Source: Serratia liquefaciens
Lineage (GTDB): Bacteria; Pseudomonadota; Gammaproteobacteria; Enterobacterales; Enterobacteriaceae
DNA length: 64,000 bases
Assembly (NCBI GenBank): GCA_012719855.1
Contig: JAAXZN010000059.1
Span: forward strand, 101,352 to 165,351
Direction of reading: 5' to 3'
Shown here: positions 35,074 to 45,774 of the stretch, in pieces
Layout of the letters: every line of letters begins with the position of its first letter
Position numbering within the stretch: the stretch's first letter is position 1
Notes under the pieces: model-generated
Database searches by the model: none
The model's input: the letters and a program-made list of their open reading frames with translations, nothing else
What the model was told of the DNA's origin: nothing
Program-made: the position numbers and the translations under genes

Positions 35074-37449
35074 TTATTTCTCGTCTGGCAAGGCGTAAGC
35101 GACAATATAGTCACCCAGCTTGGTGCCGAACGAGCCATGACCGCCGGCGGAAATCACCACGTACTGCTTGCCGTTGACCTCATAGGTCATTGGCGTTGCC
35201 TGGCCACCGGCCGGCAGCCGCGCTTCCCACAGTTTTTCACCGTTGGTCACGCTGAAGGCGCGCAGATAGTTGTCCGCGGTTGCGCCAATGAAGAAGACGT
35301 TACCGGCGGTGGACACCGGCCCGCCCAACATCGGCATGCCCATTTTGAACGGTAACGGCAGCGGAGAACTGTCGCGTACGGTACCGATACGTTTTTTCCA
35401 CACGATGTCGTTGGTTTTCAAGTCCACGGCGGAGATATAGCCCCAGGCCGGTTGTTTGCACGGCAGGCCAAACGGCGACAGGAACGGGTTCAGGGTCACG
35501 CCGAACGGCACGCCATACTGCGGTTGCACGCCGGACTCGGTACCTGAGCCGCCTTTGTCATTTTCGTCAGGCTCGATCGGGTTGCCCGGACCGCGTGGGA
35601 TCAGTTTGGAAACAAACGGCAACGCGATAGGGTTGGCGATAGCCACCTGACGGTCGGTATCCACAGACAGACCGCCCCATTCGAACATGCCCAGGTTACC
35701 CGGGAACACCAGCGTGCCCTGCTCGGAAGGCGGCGTGAAGGTGCCTTCGTAACGCAGGCTGTGGAACATCACCCGGCAAACCAGTTGGTCGTAAATGGTG
35801 GCGCCCCACATGTCCGCACCGGTCAGCTTTTTCTCCGGACGGAAAGTCAGCTCAGAGAAAGGCTGGGTCGGTGACAGACGGTCACCCTTGGCTGGCCCCT
35901 GAGGAACCGGTTTTTCCGGCGCCGGCACCACCAACTCACCGTTGGTGCGGTTCAGAACGAAAATGTTGCCGGTTTTGGTCGGCACGTAAATCACCGGCAC
36001 CTTGTTGCCGCTCTTGTCGGTAATGTCCGCCAGCGTCGGTTGTGCCGGTACGTCCATATCCCACAGGTCATGGTGCACCGTCTGATAGAACCAGACCAGT
36101 TTGCCGGTGGAGGCGTTCAGCGCCAGCAGGCCACTGGCATAACGCTCCATTTCCGGCGTGCGATCGCCGCCCCAGATGTCCGGCGTGGTAACGCCCATCG
36201 GCAGATAAACGATATCCAACTTGGCATCGTAGGCAGAAGGAGCCCAGGAGTTAGGGGAGTTCGGGGTGAAGTGGTGCTCGTCCGCCGGAATGGCGTTCGG
36301 ATCTTTCGCACCCGGATCGAATGCCCACAGCAGCTTGCCGCTGTTGACGTCAAAACCGCGGATCACGCCCGAAGGCTCGCGGTTGGAGTAGTTGTCAGTC
36401 ACTGCACCGGCTACCACAATCACCTTATCGGTGATCACCGGCGGCGACGTTGGCTCATAATGGCCCGGCGTCGCATACGGCATATTGCTTTGCAGGTTGA
36501 GTTCGCCGTTATTGGCGAAGTCGGCGCAAGGCTTGCCGCTATCGGCATCCAGAGCGAACAAACGACCGTCATTCACCGGCAGGATAATGCGTCGTGCGCA
36601 CAGCGCCGGGGCGGTTTCTGCGGTTGTGCCTGCGGCGGCAGGGGTTTCATGATAAGACACGCCACGGCAGGTGATGTGCTGGAAGGTCGGGTTAAATTTC
36701 AACTGAGGATCGAACTGCCACTTTTGCTTGCCGGTGGCGGCATCCAGCGCGAACAGCTTCTGGTGCGGGGTGCACAGATAGAGCGTGTCGCGGATTTTAA
36801 TCGGGGTCACTTCGTTGGTGATTTCCCCCGGATCGTTGGCGGTTTTCAGGTCGCCGGTCTGGAAAGTCCAGGCTTCCTTGAGTTGGCCGACGTTCTTATC
36901 ATTGATTTGGCTCAGAGGAGAGTAACGCGTGCCTTCCTGGGTGCGACCATAGGCCGGCCAGTCGGCGTCTGACGCCTGAGGTTCGACTTTTACCTGCGCA
37001 GGTTCGAGGGTGCCGTTGATCTCTTGCGGATCATTAAACACCGCGTAGGCCAGCGCCACCACGGTGACGACCAGCGCCAGGCTCAGCGCGCTGTAGGCCA
37101 GCTTGCCCTTGGCGTGGAGCTTGCGATAGATAAAAGGCAGTACCAGCCACAGGCCGAAGAAGAAGGTGACGTCCAGACGCGGCGTCAGTGCCCAGAAGTC
37201 CGGGCCCACTTCCCACAGAGCCCAAATTGTGGTGCCGAGTAAAAAGATCGCGTACAGCAACAGAGCGGTTGCACGACGGCGGACCAGTAACCAGGCGGTG
37301 ATCAGCAGCACCAGGCCGGCGATGATGTAGTACAGCGAACCGCCGAGCTTGGCCAGCCAGATGCCGCCTCCCAGCAGATAGAGCCCACTCAACGCGGCGA
37401 ACAGTGCCGTGATGATGATGAGCGGCGATGATGACGCTTTATTTTGCAT
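35074..37449 (-). CDS. gcd: Quinoprotein (PQQ) glucose dehydrogenase, membrane-bound
   Basis: 791 residues from the ATG at 37449 (AAGGATAA upstream), near the 796 of E. coli. Oxidises glucose to gluconolactone in the periplasm and passes electrons to ubiquinone. Five N-terminal membrane helices (residues 1-140), then a PQQ beta-propeller beginning DWPAYGRTQEGTRYSPLSQIN, with the tryptophan-docking repeats (FALDAATGKQKWQFDP, LLALNASTGKLVWFYQTVHHDLWDMD) and the C-terminal VISAGGHGSFGTKLGDYIVAYALP. Monocistronic by context. Requires PQQ made or imported elsewhere. Confidence 0.96.
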   Translation of the reverse strand: MQNKASSSPLIIITALFAALSGLYLLGGGIWLAKLGGSLYYIIAGLVLLITAWLLVRRRATALLLYAIFLLGTTIWALWEVGPDFWALTPRLDVTFFFGLWLVLPFIYRKLHAKGKLAYSALSLALVVTVVALAYAVFNDPQEINGTLEPAQVKVEPQASDADWPAYGRTQEGTRYSPLSQINDKNVGQLKEAWTFQTGDLKTANDPGEITNEVTPIKIRDTLYLCTPHQKLFALDAATGKQKWQFDPQLKFNPTFQHITCRGVSYHETPAAAGTTAETAPALCARRIILPVNDGRLFALDADSGKPCADFANNGELNLQSNMPYATPGHYEPTSPPVITDKVIVVAGAVTDNYSNREPSGVIRGFDVNSGKLLWAFDPGAKDPNAIPADEHHFTPNSPNSWAPSAYDAKLDIVYLPMGVTTPDIWGGDRTPEMERYASGLLALNASTGKLVWFYQTVHHDLWDMDVPAQPTLADITDKSGNKVPVIYVPTKTGNIFVLNRTNGELVVPAPEKPVPQGPAKGDRLSPTQPFSELTFRPEKKLTGADMWGATIYDQLVCRVMFHSLRYEGTFTPPSEQGTLVFPGNLGMFEWGGLSVDTDRQVAIANPIALPFVSKLIPRGPGNPIEPDENDKGGSGTESGVQPQYGVPFGVTLNPFLSPFGLPCKQPAWGYISAVDLKTNDIVWKKRIGTVRDSSPLPLPFKMGMPMLGGPVSTAGNVFFIGATADNYLRAFSVTNGEKLWEARLPAGGQATPMTYEVNGKQYVVISAGGHGSFGTKLGDYIVAYALPDEK

Positions 37450-38899
<1,450 letters not shown>

Positions 38900-39019
38900 T
38901 GCGGCCGTTGCCCACGGTAGCTTTTGAATCGCAGTAACCGAGCGGCGAAATGACACGCACTCTCTACAATTATTCTGTCAATGTTAACGTCGGCAGTCTT
39001 TGCCGAACTGGAGAAACAA

Positions 39020-39430
39020 GTGAAAATTCAACGCAGCGGCACCCAACCCTCTCGTCCGGGGCCAGAAGAGTACTTTACCGGTAAAGTTCGCATTGATGCG
39101 CCTTTTGCCGGGAGCGAACCGGCCCGCGTGGGCGGCGCCACCGTGACCTTTGAGCCTGGGGCGCGCACCGCCTGGCACACCCATCCGCTCGGCCAGACGC
39201 TGATAGTGACTCAGGGGCGTGGTTGGATCCAGGTGTGGGGCGAGGCGATCCAGGAAATGAACCAGGGCGACATTGTGTGGATCCCGGAGGACGTCAAACA
39301 TTGGCACGGTGCGACGCCGGATACTGCCATGACTCACATTGCCATCGCCGAGTCGTTGAACGGCAGCCCGGTTGACTGGATGGAGAAGGTCAGCGACGCG
39401 CAGTACCACAAGCCTGCCCTGAACGGCTAG
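39020..39430 (+). CDS. Cupin-domain protein
   Basis: 136 residues from GTG at 39020 (GGAG seven bases upstream); an ATG 13 codons upstream has no site. Single cupin barrel: [23 protein letters not shown] (metal ligands H, H, Q) and [12 protein letters not shown] (second motif His). Similar proteins include manganese-dependent carboxymuconolactone-associated cupins and hydroxynitrile lyases. Probably co-transcribed with the upstream aldo/keto reductase. Confidence 0.8.
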   Translation: MKIQRSGTQPSRPGPEEYFTGKVRIDAPFAGSEPARVGGATVTFEPGARTAWHTHPLGQTLIVTQGRGWIQVWGEAIQEMNQGDIVWIPEDVKHWHGATPDTAMTHIAIAESLNGSPVDWMEKVSDAQYHKPALNG

Positions 39431-39442
39431 GCGCCAAAAGGG

Positions 39443-39811
39443 TCAGGCGTCGCCGATTTGCTGACAAAAACGCAGCCGGTTGCCGAAGGGATCGGTGATA
39501 TTCATCTCTTTTCCCCAGTCGAGGGTGTCGACGCCCGGCCGGGCGTAGCGGTATTGCCTGGTCGTCAGCTCTCGGTGCAGCGCGTCGATATCCTCGGTGG
39601 GAATAAACACCGCAGAACCGGGCGTGCTGTCGCCGTGATGCTCGCTGAGATGCAATCTCAGGCCAGAACGCGTGATCTGCATGTACAGCGGCAGATCTTC
39701 ACTGAAACGGTGCTCCCAATCCAGCGTGAAACCGAGAAAATCCAGATAAAACTCCCGGGCCTTTTCAACCGAAAAGATGCGAAGAATGGGAACGGCAGGG
39801 GATAACTCCAT
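39443..39811 (-). CDS. Glyoxalase/bleomycin-resistance (VOC) family protein
   Basis: 122 residues: VPILRIFSVEKAREFYLDFLGFTLDWEHRF opening, LHLSEHHGD (metal-region His), ending DPFGNRLRFCQ. One VOC domain, so active as a dimer. The function could be bleomycin-type sequestration or an enzyme; not determinable. It lies downstream of gabD on the same strand, with a hairpin between. Confidence 0.8.
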   Translation of the reverse strand: MELSPAVPILRIFSVEKAREFYLDFLGFTLDWEHRFSEDLPLYMQITRSGLRLHLSEHHGDSTPGSAVFIPTEDIDALHRELTTRQYRYARPGVDTLDWGKEMNITDPFGNRLRFCQQIGDA

Positions 39812-39855
39812 TGTTGACCTCGTTTGAGCGACTGCTATAGGTAATCGGGCTTTAC

Positions 39856-39875
39856 CGGCCCGCGTGAGCGGGCCG
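39856..39875. terminator. Hairpin after gabD
   Basis: CGGCCCGC / GCGGGCCG with GTGA loop, 18 bp past the gabD stop on the minus strand. No T-run, so possibly only attenuating. Confidence 0.4.
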
Positions 39876-39892
39876 CATAAAAGCGTCGGTGG

Positions 39893-41368
39893 CTAGATCC
39901 CCAACCCGCCCAGGCACAGGTACTTTATCTCGAGATAATCTTCGATACCGTATTTCGAACCTTCACGCCCCAGCCCGGAGTTTTTAACCCCGCCGAAGGG
40001 GGCCACTTCGGTGGAAATCAGCCCTTCATTGATGCCGACGATGCCGTACTCCAGCGCTTCGGCAACCCGCATTACCCGGCCAATATCGCGACTGTAGAAG
40101 TAAGAAGCCAGTCCGAAAGGGGTATCGTTGGCCAATTCAATGGCTTCGGCTTCGCTGTCAAAGCGGATCAGCGGCGCTACCGGACCAAAGGTCTCTTCAT
40201 GGAAGATTTTGGCCTGCCGCGGCACGTTGGTCAGAATGGTCGGCGTAAAGAAGTTATTGCCCAGCTCATGGGGTTTGCCACCCAGCAGTATCGAAGCGCC
40301 GTGTTGCACCGCGTCGGCGATATGCTCGCTGACTTTTTCCACGGCGGCCGGATTAATCAACGGGCCGATGGTGACTCCATCATCCATGCCATTACCGACT
40401 TTCAGCTTGGTTACCGCCGCCTTCAGCTTTTCGGCAAAGGCGTCGTAAATACCGTCCTGTACCAGGAAACGGTTGGTGCAAACGCAGGTCTGGCCGGCGT
40501 TGCGGTATTTGGACGCGACGGCACCGGCGACGGCGGCATCCAGATCGGCATCGTCAAACACGATAAACGGCGCATTGCCGCCCAGTTCCATACTGGTTTT
40601 TTTGATGGTCGGGGCACACTGCGCCAGCAGTTGCGCACCCACTTCGGTGCTGCCGGTAAAGGAGAGTTTGCGTACGTCCGGATTGGCGGTCAGTTCGCCA
40701 CCGATAGCCTGGCTTGGACCGGTGATCACATTGCACACGCCGGCCGGTAAGCCTGCACGTTCGGCCAGCACGGCGAGCGCTAACGCCGAGAACGGGGTCT
40801 GGCTGGCGGGACGGATCACCCCGGTACAGCCTGCCGCCCAGCCGGGACCGGCCTTGCGGGTGATCATCGCCGCCGGGAAATTCCACGGCGTAATGGCGGC
40901 GAAAACGCCAATCGGCTCTTTCTGCACGATAATGCGGCGACCGGACAGGTTCTGCGGGATGGTGTCGCCGTAAACCCGCTTGCCTTCTTCGGCGAACCAC
41001 TCGATGAAGGAGGCGGCGTAGGCAATTTCCCCCCGGCTTTCTGCCAACGGCTTGCCTTGCTCGGCGGTCATGATGATGGCCAGATCTTCCTGGTTTTCCA
41101 TCATCAGTTCGAACAATTTGCGCAGCTTGCCGGCACGCTCTTTGGCGGTCAGCGCACGCCAGGCCGGCTGGGCTTTTTTGGCGGCGGCAGTCGCCTGCGC
41201 GGTTTCTTTGGCTCCCAAAGCCGGTACCTGACCGACCAGCTCGCCGGTGGCGGGGTTATGGATCTTGATGGTCTGGTCGCCTTTGGCCGCCAACCACTGA
41301 CCATCGATATAGTTGGCTTCGCGGAACAGCGTGGGATCTTTCAGGCGGGCGGAGAAGTTAGTGCTCAT
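39893..41368 (-). CDS. gabD: NADP-dependent succinate-semialdehyde dehydrogenase
   Basis: 491 residues; oxidises succinic semialdehyde to succinate in GABA breakdown. Aldehyde dehydrogenase motifs present: MELGGNAPFIVFDDAD (general base Glu) and GNAGQTCVCTNRF (catalytic Cys). PWNFPAAMITRKAGP and the length match GabD closely. No gabT or gabP adjacent, so it stands alone. Other semialdehydes may be used. Confidence 0.9.
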   Translation of the reverse strand: MSTNFSARLKDPTLFREANYIDGQWLAAKGDQTIKIHNPATGELVGQVPALGAKETAQATAAAKKAQPAWRALTAKERAGKLRKLFELMMENQEDLAIIMTAEQGKPLAESRGEIAYAASFIEWFAEEGKRVYGDTIPQNLSGRRIIVQKEPIGVFAAITPWNFPAAMITRKAGPGWAAGCTGVIRPASQTPFSALALAVLAERAGLPAGVCNVITGPSQAIGGELTANPDVRKLSFTGSTEVGAQLLAQCAPTIKKTSMELGGNAPFIVFDDADLDAAVAGAVASKYRNAGQTCVCTNRFLVQDGIYDAFAEKLKAAVTKLKVGNGMDDGVTIGPLINPAAVEKVSEHIADAVQHGASILLGGKPHELGNNFFTPTILTNVPRQAKIFHEETFGPVAPLIRFDSEAEAIELANDTPFGLASYFYSRDIGRVMRVAEALEYGIVGINEGLISTEVAPFGGVKNSGLGREGSKYGIEDYLEIKYLCLGGLGI

Positions 41369-41596
41369 CGGTTATCTTCCTTTTTCAGAATTCAACACGG
41401 GTTGACCTACCCCAAACGGCTACCCTTTACCCTAGCAAATTTTTTCGCCTTGATTTGCCCGATCCTTGGCAACAGATCAATTTATCGCCATTCGCACCTT
41501 CTGTACAAAAAATGCCCGTGCCCAGGCCGATACTGAAATCAGCAGGCATATGACCCATTTTTGAAATGACCTTATGACCTAAAAGGAGCGTGCAGC

Positions 41597-41812
41597 ATGA
41601 TGACTTCAGTGAGTCGGCACCTTGCGGCCTACAGCAGCAACATGGATTTTTTGGCTTCCAGCATTGCGCTGATGGAGTGGCAGGGGCGTGAGATCGACGC
41701 CGGCAAGGTGGCGGGCAACATGTCCGAAGCACAAAGCCGCTTGTTCTTTGAACGCCTGAGCTATTTCCGCCAGCTTTATCAGGCCGCCGCGACGGCGGAA
41801 CACAGCGTATAA
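41597..41812 (+). CDS. Small conserved-looking protein, unknown
   Basis: 71 residues with an excellent AAGGAG site and its own terminator immediately downstream, so it is very probably a real monocistronic gene. Predicted helical and soluble (SRHLAAYSSNMDFLASSIALMEWQG). No family recognised. Confidence 0.65.
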   Translation: MMTSVSRHLAAYSSNMDFLASSIALMEWQGREIDAGKVAGNMSEAQSRLFFERLSYFRQLYQAAATAEHSV

Positions 41813-41820
41813 ATTTACCT

Positions 41821-41844
41821 AACCCCGCTGTCGCGGGGTTTTTT
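41821..41844 (+). terminator. Rho-independent terminator
   Basis: AACCCCGC / GCGGGGTT with loop TGTC, followed by TTTT; nine bases after the 71-residue gene. Its T-run touches the stop of the convergent PNPOx-like gene. Confidence 0.88.
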
Positions 41845-42763
41845 ACGCCGGTTCCGACCACACGCCGGTGTTCAGCGTGGCCGGCGAATACGTCAGATTG
41901 CGCCCGCGCCACGGCAGAGCCTGTGAAAAACGCCACGCGCTGTGGATATTGAAGCGCCAGTAACGTTCCGCTCCCACGACGCCCTGACCGCTTTCCGCCT
42001 GCCAGAGGATCTGCGTTTCTCCCTGCAAGTGCAGTACATCACCGCGCTCAAAATCGACAAACAACAGCGCAGCCCTGGGTTCCGCCAGCAGGTTTCCCAG
42101 CGTGTTCATATAGCGGTTGCCGCGAAAATCCGGGATCCACAGGCTGTTCTCCTGAAGATGGATAAATCCCGGTCTGCCACCCCGGTGTGAGATATCGACG
42201 CCGCCTTGTTCCAGCGCGCTGTGGGCGCAGCTGGCGACGAAGCAGGTATCCGCCTGGCGAATCAATGCCTGTGCCGCCGCGTCCAGCGTCGCGAGATGTT
42301 CAATCGGTGCGGGATGGGCGGCTACCGGATACAGCTCCCGTTGCTGGATATACTGCGGACAATTGCCGAAGCTCTGACTGACGGCAATTTCCAGGCGGTT
42401 TTTGTCGGTGCGCGTAATGCGCCCGTTGGCTCGGTTGCGTCGCCGATTGCTGAAGTCCAGCCCCAACGCTCCTACCAGACGCCCGGTTTGCAAGGCTGCC
42501 TGCGCCGGATCGTCCTGGCGACGCGGGGCGCTGATACGCAGGTGGTTGCTGTCCGGCGTGCGTAAAAATCCAGGGGGGCCGTTGAACAGCGTGGCCACCG
42601 GCCAGCCCCGATCGTCCAGGGTGGCGACGAACAGGTAAGGCAGCGCGGCGAAAAATTCGCGGTGCTGCTCGGGCATGCTGGTGTAAATGTAGCCGCCCAC
42701 GCGGTCAAAGCCGGCCAATGCCTGGGCGCGCAGTTCATCAGGGTGGAACATCGGCTGGCTCAT
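41843..42763 (-). CDS. Pyridoxamine-phosphate-oxidase-like flavoprotein
   Basis: 306 residues with a PNPOx-like split-barrel pattern: FVATLDDRGWPVATLFNGPPGFLR near residue 50 and a second half with DTCFVASC and GGVDISHRGGRPGFIHL. These proteins bind FMN or F420-like cofactors; the substrate is unknown. Five bases after the GST gene, so the pair is an operon, divergent from a LysR regulator. Confidence 0.8.
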   Translation of the reverse strand: MSQPMFHPDELRAQALAGFDRVGGYIYTSMPEQHREFFAALPYLFVATLDDRGWPVATLFNGPPGFLRTPDSNHLRISAPRRQDDPAQAALQTGRLVGALGLDFSNRRRNRANGRITRTDKNRLEIAVSQSFGNCPQYIQQRELYPVAAHPAPIEHLATLDAAAQALIRQADTCFVASCAHSALEQGGVDISHRGGRPGFIHLQENSLWIPDFRGNRYMNTLGNLLAEPRAALLFVDFERGDVLHLQGETQILWQAESGQGVVGAERYWRFNIHSAWRFSQALPWRGRNLTYSPATLNTGVWSEPA

Positions 42764-42768
42764 CGGAT

Positions 42769-43386
42769 TTACCTTTGCGCTGGGTGCGGCAATGCGGGCA
42801 TCGCGAAGAAACCGGGCAGCGCGGCGATGCGCGCCACCCAGCGCCGGATGGCAGGATAGGGCGCCAGCGAGACACCGCCCTCCGGGGCCACCGCCACATA
42901 GCTGTAGCAGGCCAGATCGGCGATGGTGGGCTGCTCCGTCGCCAAGAAAGCCTGAACACTCAGATGCTGTTCCATCTGCGGCAAGAAACGCGCGGTTATC
43001 CCCAGCGCCACCCGATCGTCCTCCGGTGCTGCAAACTGGGCAATTAATCGGCAGGAGGCCGGACCGTAGCGCACTTCACCGGCCGCTTTAGACAACCACT
43101 CCTGCACCTGCGCCGCCGCCAGTGGCGTCTCCGGTAGCCAGTGGCTGCCCGGCGCGTAGTTTTTCGCCAGATAAACCAGAATGGCATTGCTGTCGGCCAG
43201 CGATAAATCGCCGTCCACCAGTACCGGGATCTGGCCGAAAGGGTTCAGGCGGCGAAACGCTTCGCTTTGGCGAACCTCGGCCGGGGATTCAATAAAGTCG
43301 TAGGGCAGCTTCAGCATGCTTAGCAGTAATGCCACGCGGTGGACGTGGCCGGAAAGCGGGGTGCCGTACAGTTTTAGCTTGTGCAT
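42769..43386 (-). CDS. Glutathione S-transferase
   Basis: 205 residues from the ATG at 43386 (AGGAG seven bases upstream). N-terminal thioredoxin-like domain (LYGTPLSGHVHRVALLLSML, with FGQIPVLVDGDLSLADSNAILVYLA holding the Ser that contacts glutathione) and helical C-terminal domain (PTIADLACYSYVAVAPEGGV). First gene of the GST-PNPOx pair. Confidence 0.9.
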   Translation of the reverse strand: MHKLKLYGTPLSGHVHRVALLLSMLKLPYDFIESPAEVRQSEAFRRLNPFGQIPVLVDGDLSLADSNAILVYLAKNYAPGSHWLPETPLAAAQVQEWLSKAAGEVRYGPASCRLIAQFAAPEDDRVALGITARFLPQMEQHLSVQAFLATEQPTIADLACYSYVAVAPEGGVSLAPYPAIRRWVARIAALPGFFAMPALPHPAQR

Positions 43387-43484
43387 GGTCAGACTCCTGA
43401 GCAATTTTTATCAGCATACTCTTGCGCTCATTGAGCGTAATCCGGCAATGTAGAAATTGATAATTTCACTTTTTGGAACAGTCT

Positions 43485-44384
43485 ATGGATCGCCTGGACG
43501 AATTGGCTATTTTTGTGGCGGTAGTCCAGCACGGCAGCCTGGCGGCGGCGGGGCGCAAGCTGCGACGTTCCGCACCTGCCGTCACCCGGGCTATCGCCTC
43601 GCTGGAGCAGCGCTTTGGCGCCCGGCTGGTCGAACGCACCACCCGAAGGCTAGCGCCGACCGAGGCTGGGTTGCGGTTGGCGGAGCGTGCGCACTTGCTG
43701 CTTACTGAATATCAGGCAGCGGTGCTGGACACGGCGGACACCCAGCTCACCGGGTTATTGCGTATTACCTCGCCGGTGCAGTTCGGACGCAAGCATGTGG
43801 CGCCGGTGGTGATGGCGTTTCTTGACCGCTATCCGCAGATGCAGATTGAAATGGTCCTCAACGATCGCAACCTGGACTTGATTGACGAGGGGCTGGACGT
43901 CTCGGTGCGCATTGGTCATTTGCAGGACTCTTCGCGGGTGGCCCGCCGGCTGGGGCAGGTGTCCCGGGTGACCGTCGCCAGCCCAGACTACCTGGCGCGG
44001 CGCGGCGAACCGCAGGAGCCGGCGCAGCTGGCTGAGCATGACACCATCGTCGGTACCCAGCGGGCATCGCTGCGCGAATGGCGCTTTGGCCCGCAGGAGA
44101 ATGGCGAGCGGGTGCGGCTTACGCCACGTTTGTTGCTCAATGACGTCGAAACACAGTTACTGGCGGTGCGTGCGGGCAAGGGCATCGCCCGGCTATTGTC
44201 GTATCAGGTGGCAGACGATTTGGCCGCGGGGACGCTGGTCCGTTTGTTACCGGCGTTTGAACCTTTGCCGATGCCGGTGCAGTTGGTGGCGCAAAACATG
44301 CAGCGCATGCCGCTCAAGGTGCGCACCTTCTGGGATTACGCCTGGCAGGAATTAAGTCGATTAGCGCAAATTCAGGCGGGATAA
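43485..44384 (+). CDS. LysR-family regulator
   Basis: 299 residues from the ATG at 43485. N-terminal winged helix (LDELAIFVAVVQHGSLAAAGRKLRRSAPAVTRAIASLEQRFGARLVERTTR) and C-terminal effector domain. Divergent from the GST-PNPOx operon across 98 bp, so it probably controls that operon. A 15-bp perfect inverted repeat lies just after its stop. Confidence 0.9.
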   Translation: MDRLDELAIFVAVVQHGSLAAAGRKLRRSAPAVTRAIASLEQRFGARLVERTTRRLAPTEAGLRLAERAHLLLTEYQAAVLDTADTQLTGLLRITSPVQFGRKHVAPVVMAFLDRYPQMQIEMVLNDRNLDLIDEGLDVSVRIGHLQDSSRVARRLGQVSRVTVASPDYLARRGEPQEPAQLAEHDTIVGTQRASLREWRFGPQENGERVRLTPRLLLNDVETQLLAVRAGKGIARLLSYQVADDLAAGTLVRLLPAFEPLPMPVQLVAQNMQRMPLKVRTFWDYAWQELSRLAQIQAG

Positions 44385-44396
44385 AAATAGCTATTG

Positions 44397-44434
44397 GCGC
44401 CAAATAAGTTTCACTGGTTAAACTTATTTGGCGC
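44397..44434. repeat. 15-bp perfect inverted repeat
   Basis: GCGCCAAATAAGTTT (44397-44411) and AAACTTATTTGGCGC (44420-44434), loop CACTGGTT. It lies 13 bp after the lysR stop, with no T-run. Terminator or regulator site for the next operon. Confidence 0.6.
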
Positions 44435-44480
44435 GGGAAAAGATTTATATTACCGGACGCGCATTGCTGTAACGCCTCTC

Positions 44481-44508
44481 TTGACAATATTTTGACGACT
44501 GCTAATAG
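44481..44508 (+). promoter_or_regulatory. Promoter of the hydrolase-RidA-aminotransferase operon
   Basis: TTGACA (44481-44486), 16-bp spacer, TAATAG (44503-44508), 37 bp before the hydrolase ATG. Confidence 0.5.
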
Positions 44509-44545
44509 TTAACGCATATCTTAAATAATAAACGAAGTTTAATAT

Positions 44546-45340
44546 ATGAAACTTGTTGCGGGGAGTTACGACAACGGTAGCACGGTGGATAATGAAGATG
44601 AGATCCTCTGCTCATTTCAAATCCGCAGCCAGGCGGTTTATCAAAAAACTCGCAATGAGTGCAATATTGCCTATGGAAATTCACCGCGGGAAGTTTTTGA
44701 CTGGTTATATTCCGACAAGCCAGCTAAAGGGACCTTAATATTTATTCATGGTGGCTATTGGCAGTTTTGCCGTAAGGACGATTTTGCTTTTATTGCGCAG
44801 GTGCCATTGTCTTTAGGTTTTGATGTCGTGCTGGTGGAATATGCGTTGGCGCCGGAGGCCCGGCTCGACGATATTTGCCGGCAAACCGGTGCGGCGCTGG
44901 ACGCTATTCAACAACGGCTTTCCGCCAGTCAGCCAACGCCAGTGTACCTGTGCGGCCACTCTGCCGGCGGGCATCTGTCCAGCTTCTGGCAGCATCATCC
45001 GGTGGTCGACTTGACGTTACCGATCAGCGGCATTTTCGAACTGGAGCCGCTATTAAACACCTACGTTAACCGACGGCTGCAGTTGACTGAGCAACAAATT
45101 GCCCAACTGAGTCCGGTGCGGCATATTCCGCAGCGCATCAAGCCGATGACGCTGTTTTACGGTGCCAACGAGCTGCCGGAATTGATTGGCCAGTCAAGGC
45201 ACTATTACGCTGCGCTGCAGGAAAAAAGCCAGCCTGTCAGCCTGGTCGCCGTCGCCGGCGCCAACCATTATAACGTGCTGGATGCCTTGTTCGCCTGGGA
45301 TGGCGCCCTGACTCACCTGCTAACCACTACGGGGAAATAA
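44546..45340 (+). CDS. Alpha/beta hydrolase, kynurenine formamidase-like
   Basis: 264 residues. HGGYW at about residue 74 (oxyanion-hole motif of arylformamidases) and nucleophile elbow GHSAGGH at about residue 138; a C-terminal His (ANHYNVLD) completes the triad. Family members include KynB-type alpha/beta formamidases that hydrolyse N-formylkynurenine, but the specificity is not certain. It is followed three bases later by ridA, then an aminotransferase and a permease, all on one strand. Confidence 0.8.
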   Translation: MKLVAGSYDNGSTVDNEDEILCSFQIRSQAVYQKTRNECNIAYGNSPREVFDWLYSDKPAKGTLIFIHGGYWQFCRKDDFAFIAQVPLSLGFDVVLVEYALAPEARLDDICRQTGAALDAIQQRLSASQPTPVYLCGHSAGGHLSSFWQHHPVVDLTLPISGIFELEPLLNTYVNRRLQLTEQQIAQLSPVRHIPQRIKPMTLFYGANELPELIGQSRHYYAALQEKSQPVSLVAVAGANHYNVLDALFAWDGALTHLLTTTGK

Positions 45341-45343
45341 ACC

Positions 45344-45715
45344 ATGCGCACCATCATCGACACCGGCCTGCCGGAAATCGGTCAACCTTTCTCCTGGGCC
45401 ACCCAGGGCGGCGGCATGTTGTTCACCGCCCATGGCCCGGTCAAAGCCGACGGCAGTATTGAAACCGGCGCACCGGAAAAGCAGATCGCCCTGACATTCG
45501 ATAATTTGACTCAAACCCTGAAAGCTGCAAATAGCCACAGCGATAATGTATTACAGGTCATTATTTATCTGACCGATGTCAATGACGTTAAATTACTCGA
45601 TGAAATTTACAAGAAATACTTTAACTTCCCTTATCCCAATCGTTCAACGGTGATAGTCGATAAACTGGTGGTGCCCGGCATGAAAATAGAAATAACCGTT
45701 AGCGCCACCGTCTGA
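45344..45715 (+). CDS. RidA-family enamine/imine deaminase
   Basis: 123 residues. RidA family: GQPFSWATQGGGMLFTAHGPV, NLTQTLKAANSHSDNVLQVIIYLTDV and C-terminal PNRSTVIVDKL...IEITVSATV; the usual catalytic Arg context appears as YPNRSTV. Clears reactive enamines from PLP enzymes, fitting the adjacent aminotransferase. Spacing suggests one operon. Confidence 0.87.
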   Translation: MRTIIDTGLPEIGQPFSWATQGGGMLFTAHGPVKADGSIETGAPEKQIALTFDNLTQTLKAANSHSDNVLQVIIYLTDVNDVKLLDEIYKKYFNFPYPNRSTVIVDKLVVPGMKIEITVSATV

Positions 45716-45774
45716 TTAATCTATGACTTAATCCCCACCTGCTGATTCATTCAATAATGAATAAAGGAATCGCT

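Noticed and set aside
36040..36972. 310-codon plus-strand frame
   Set aside because: Antisense shadow of gcd.
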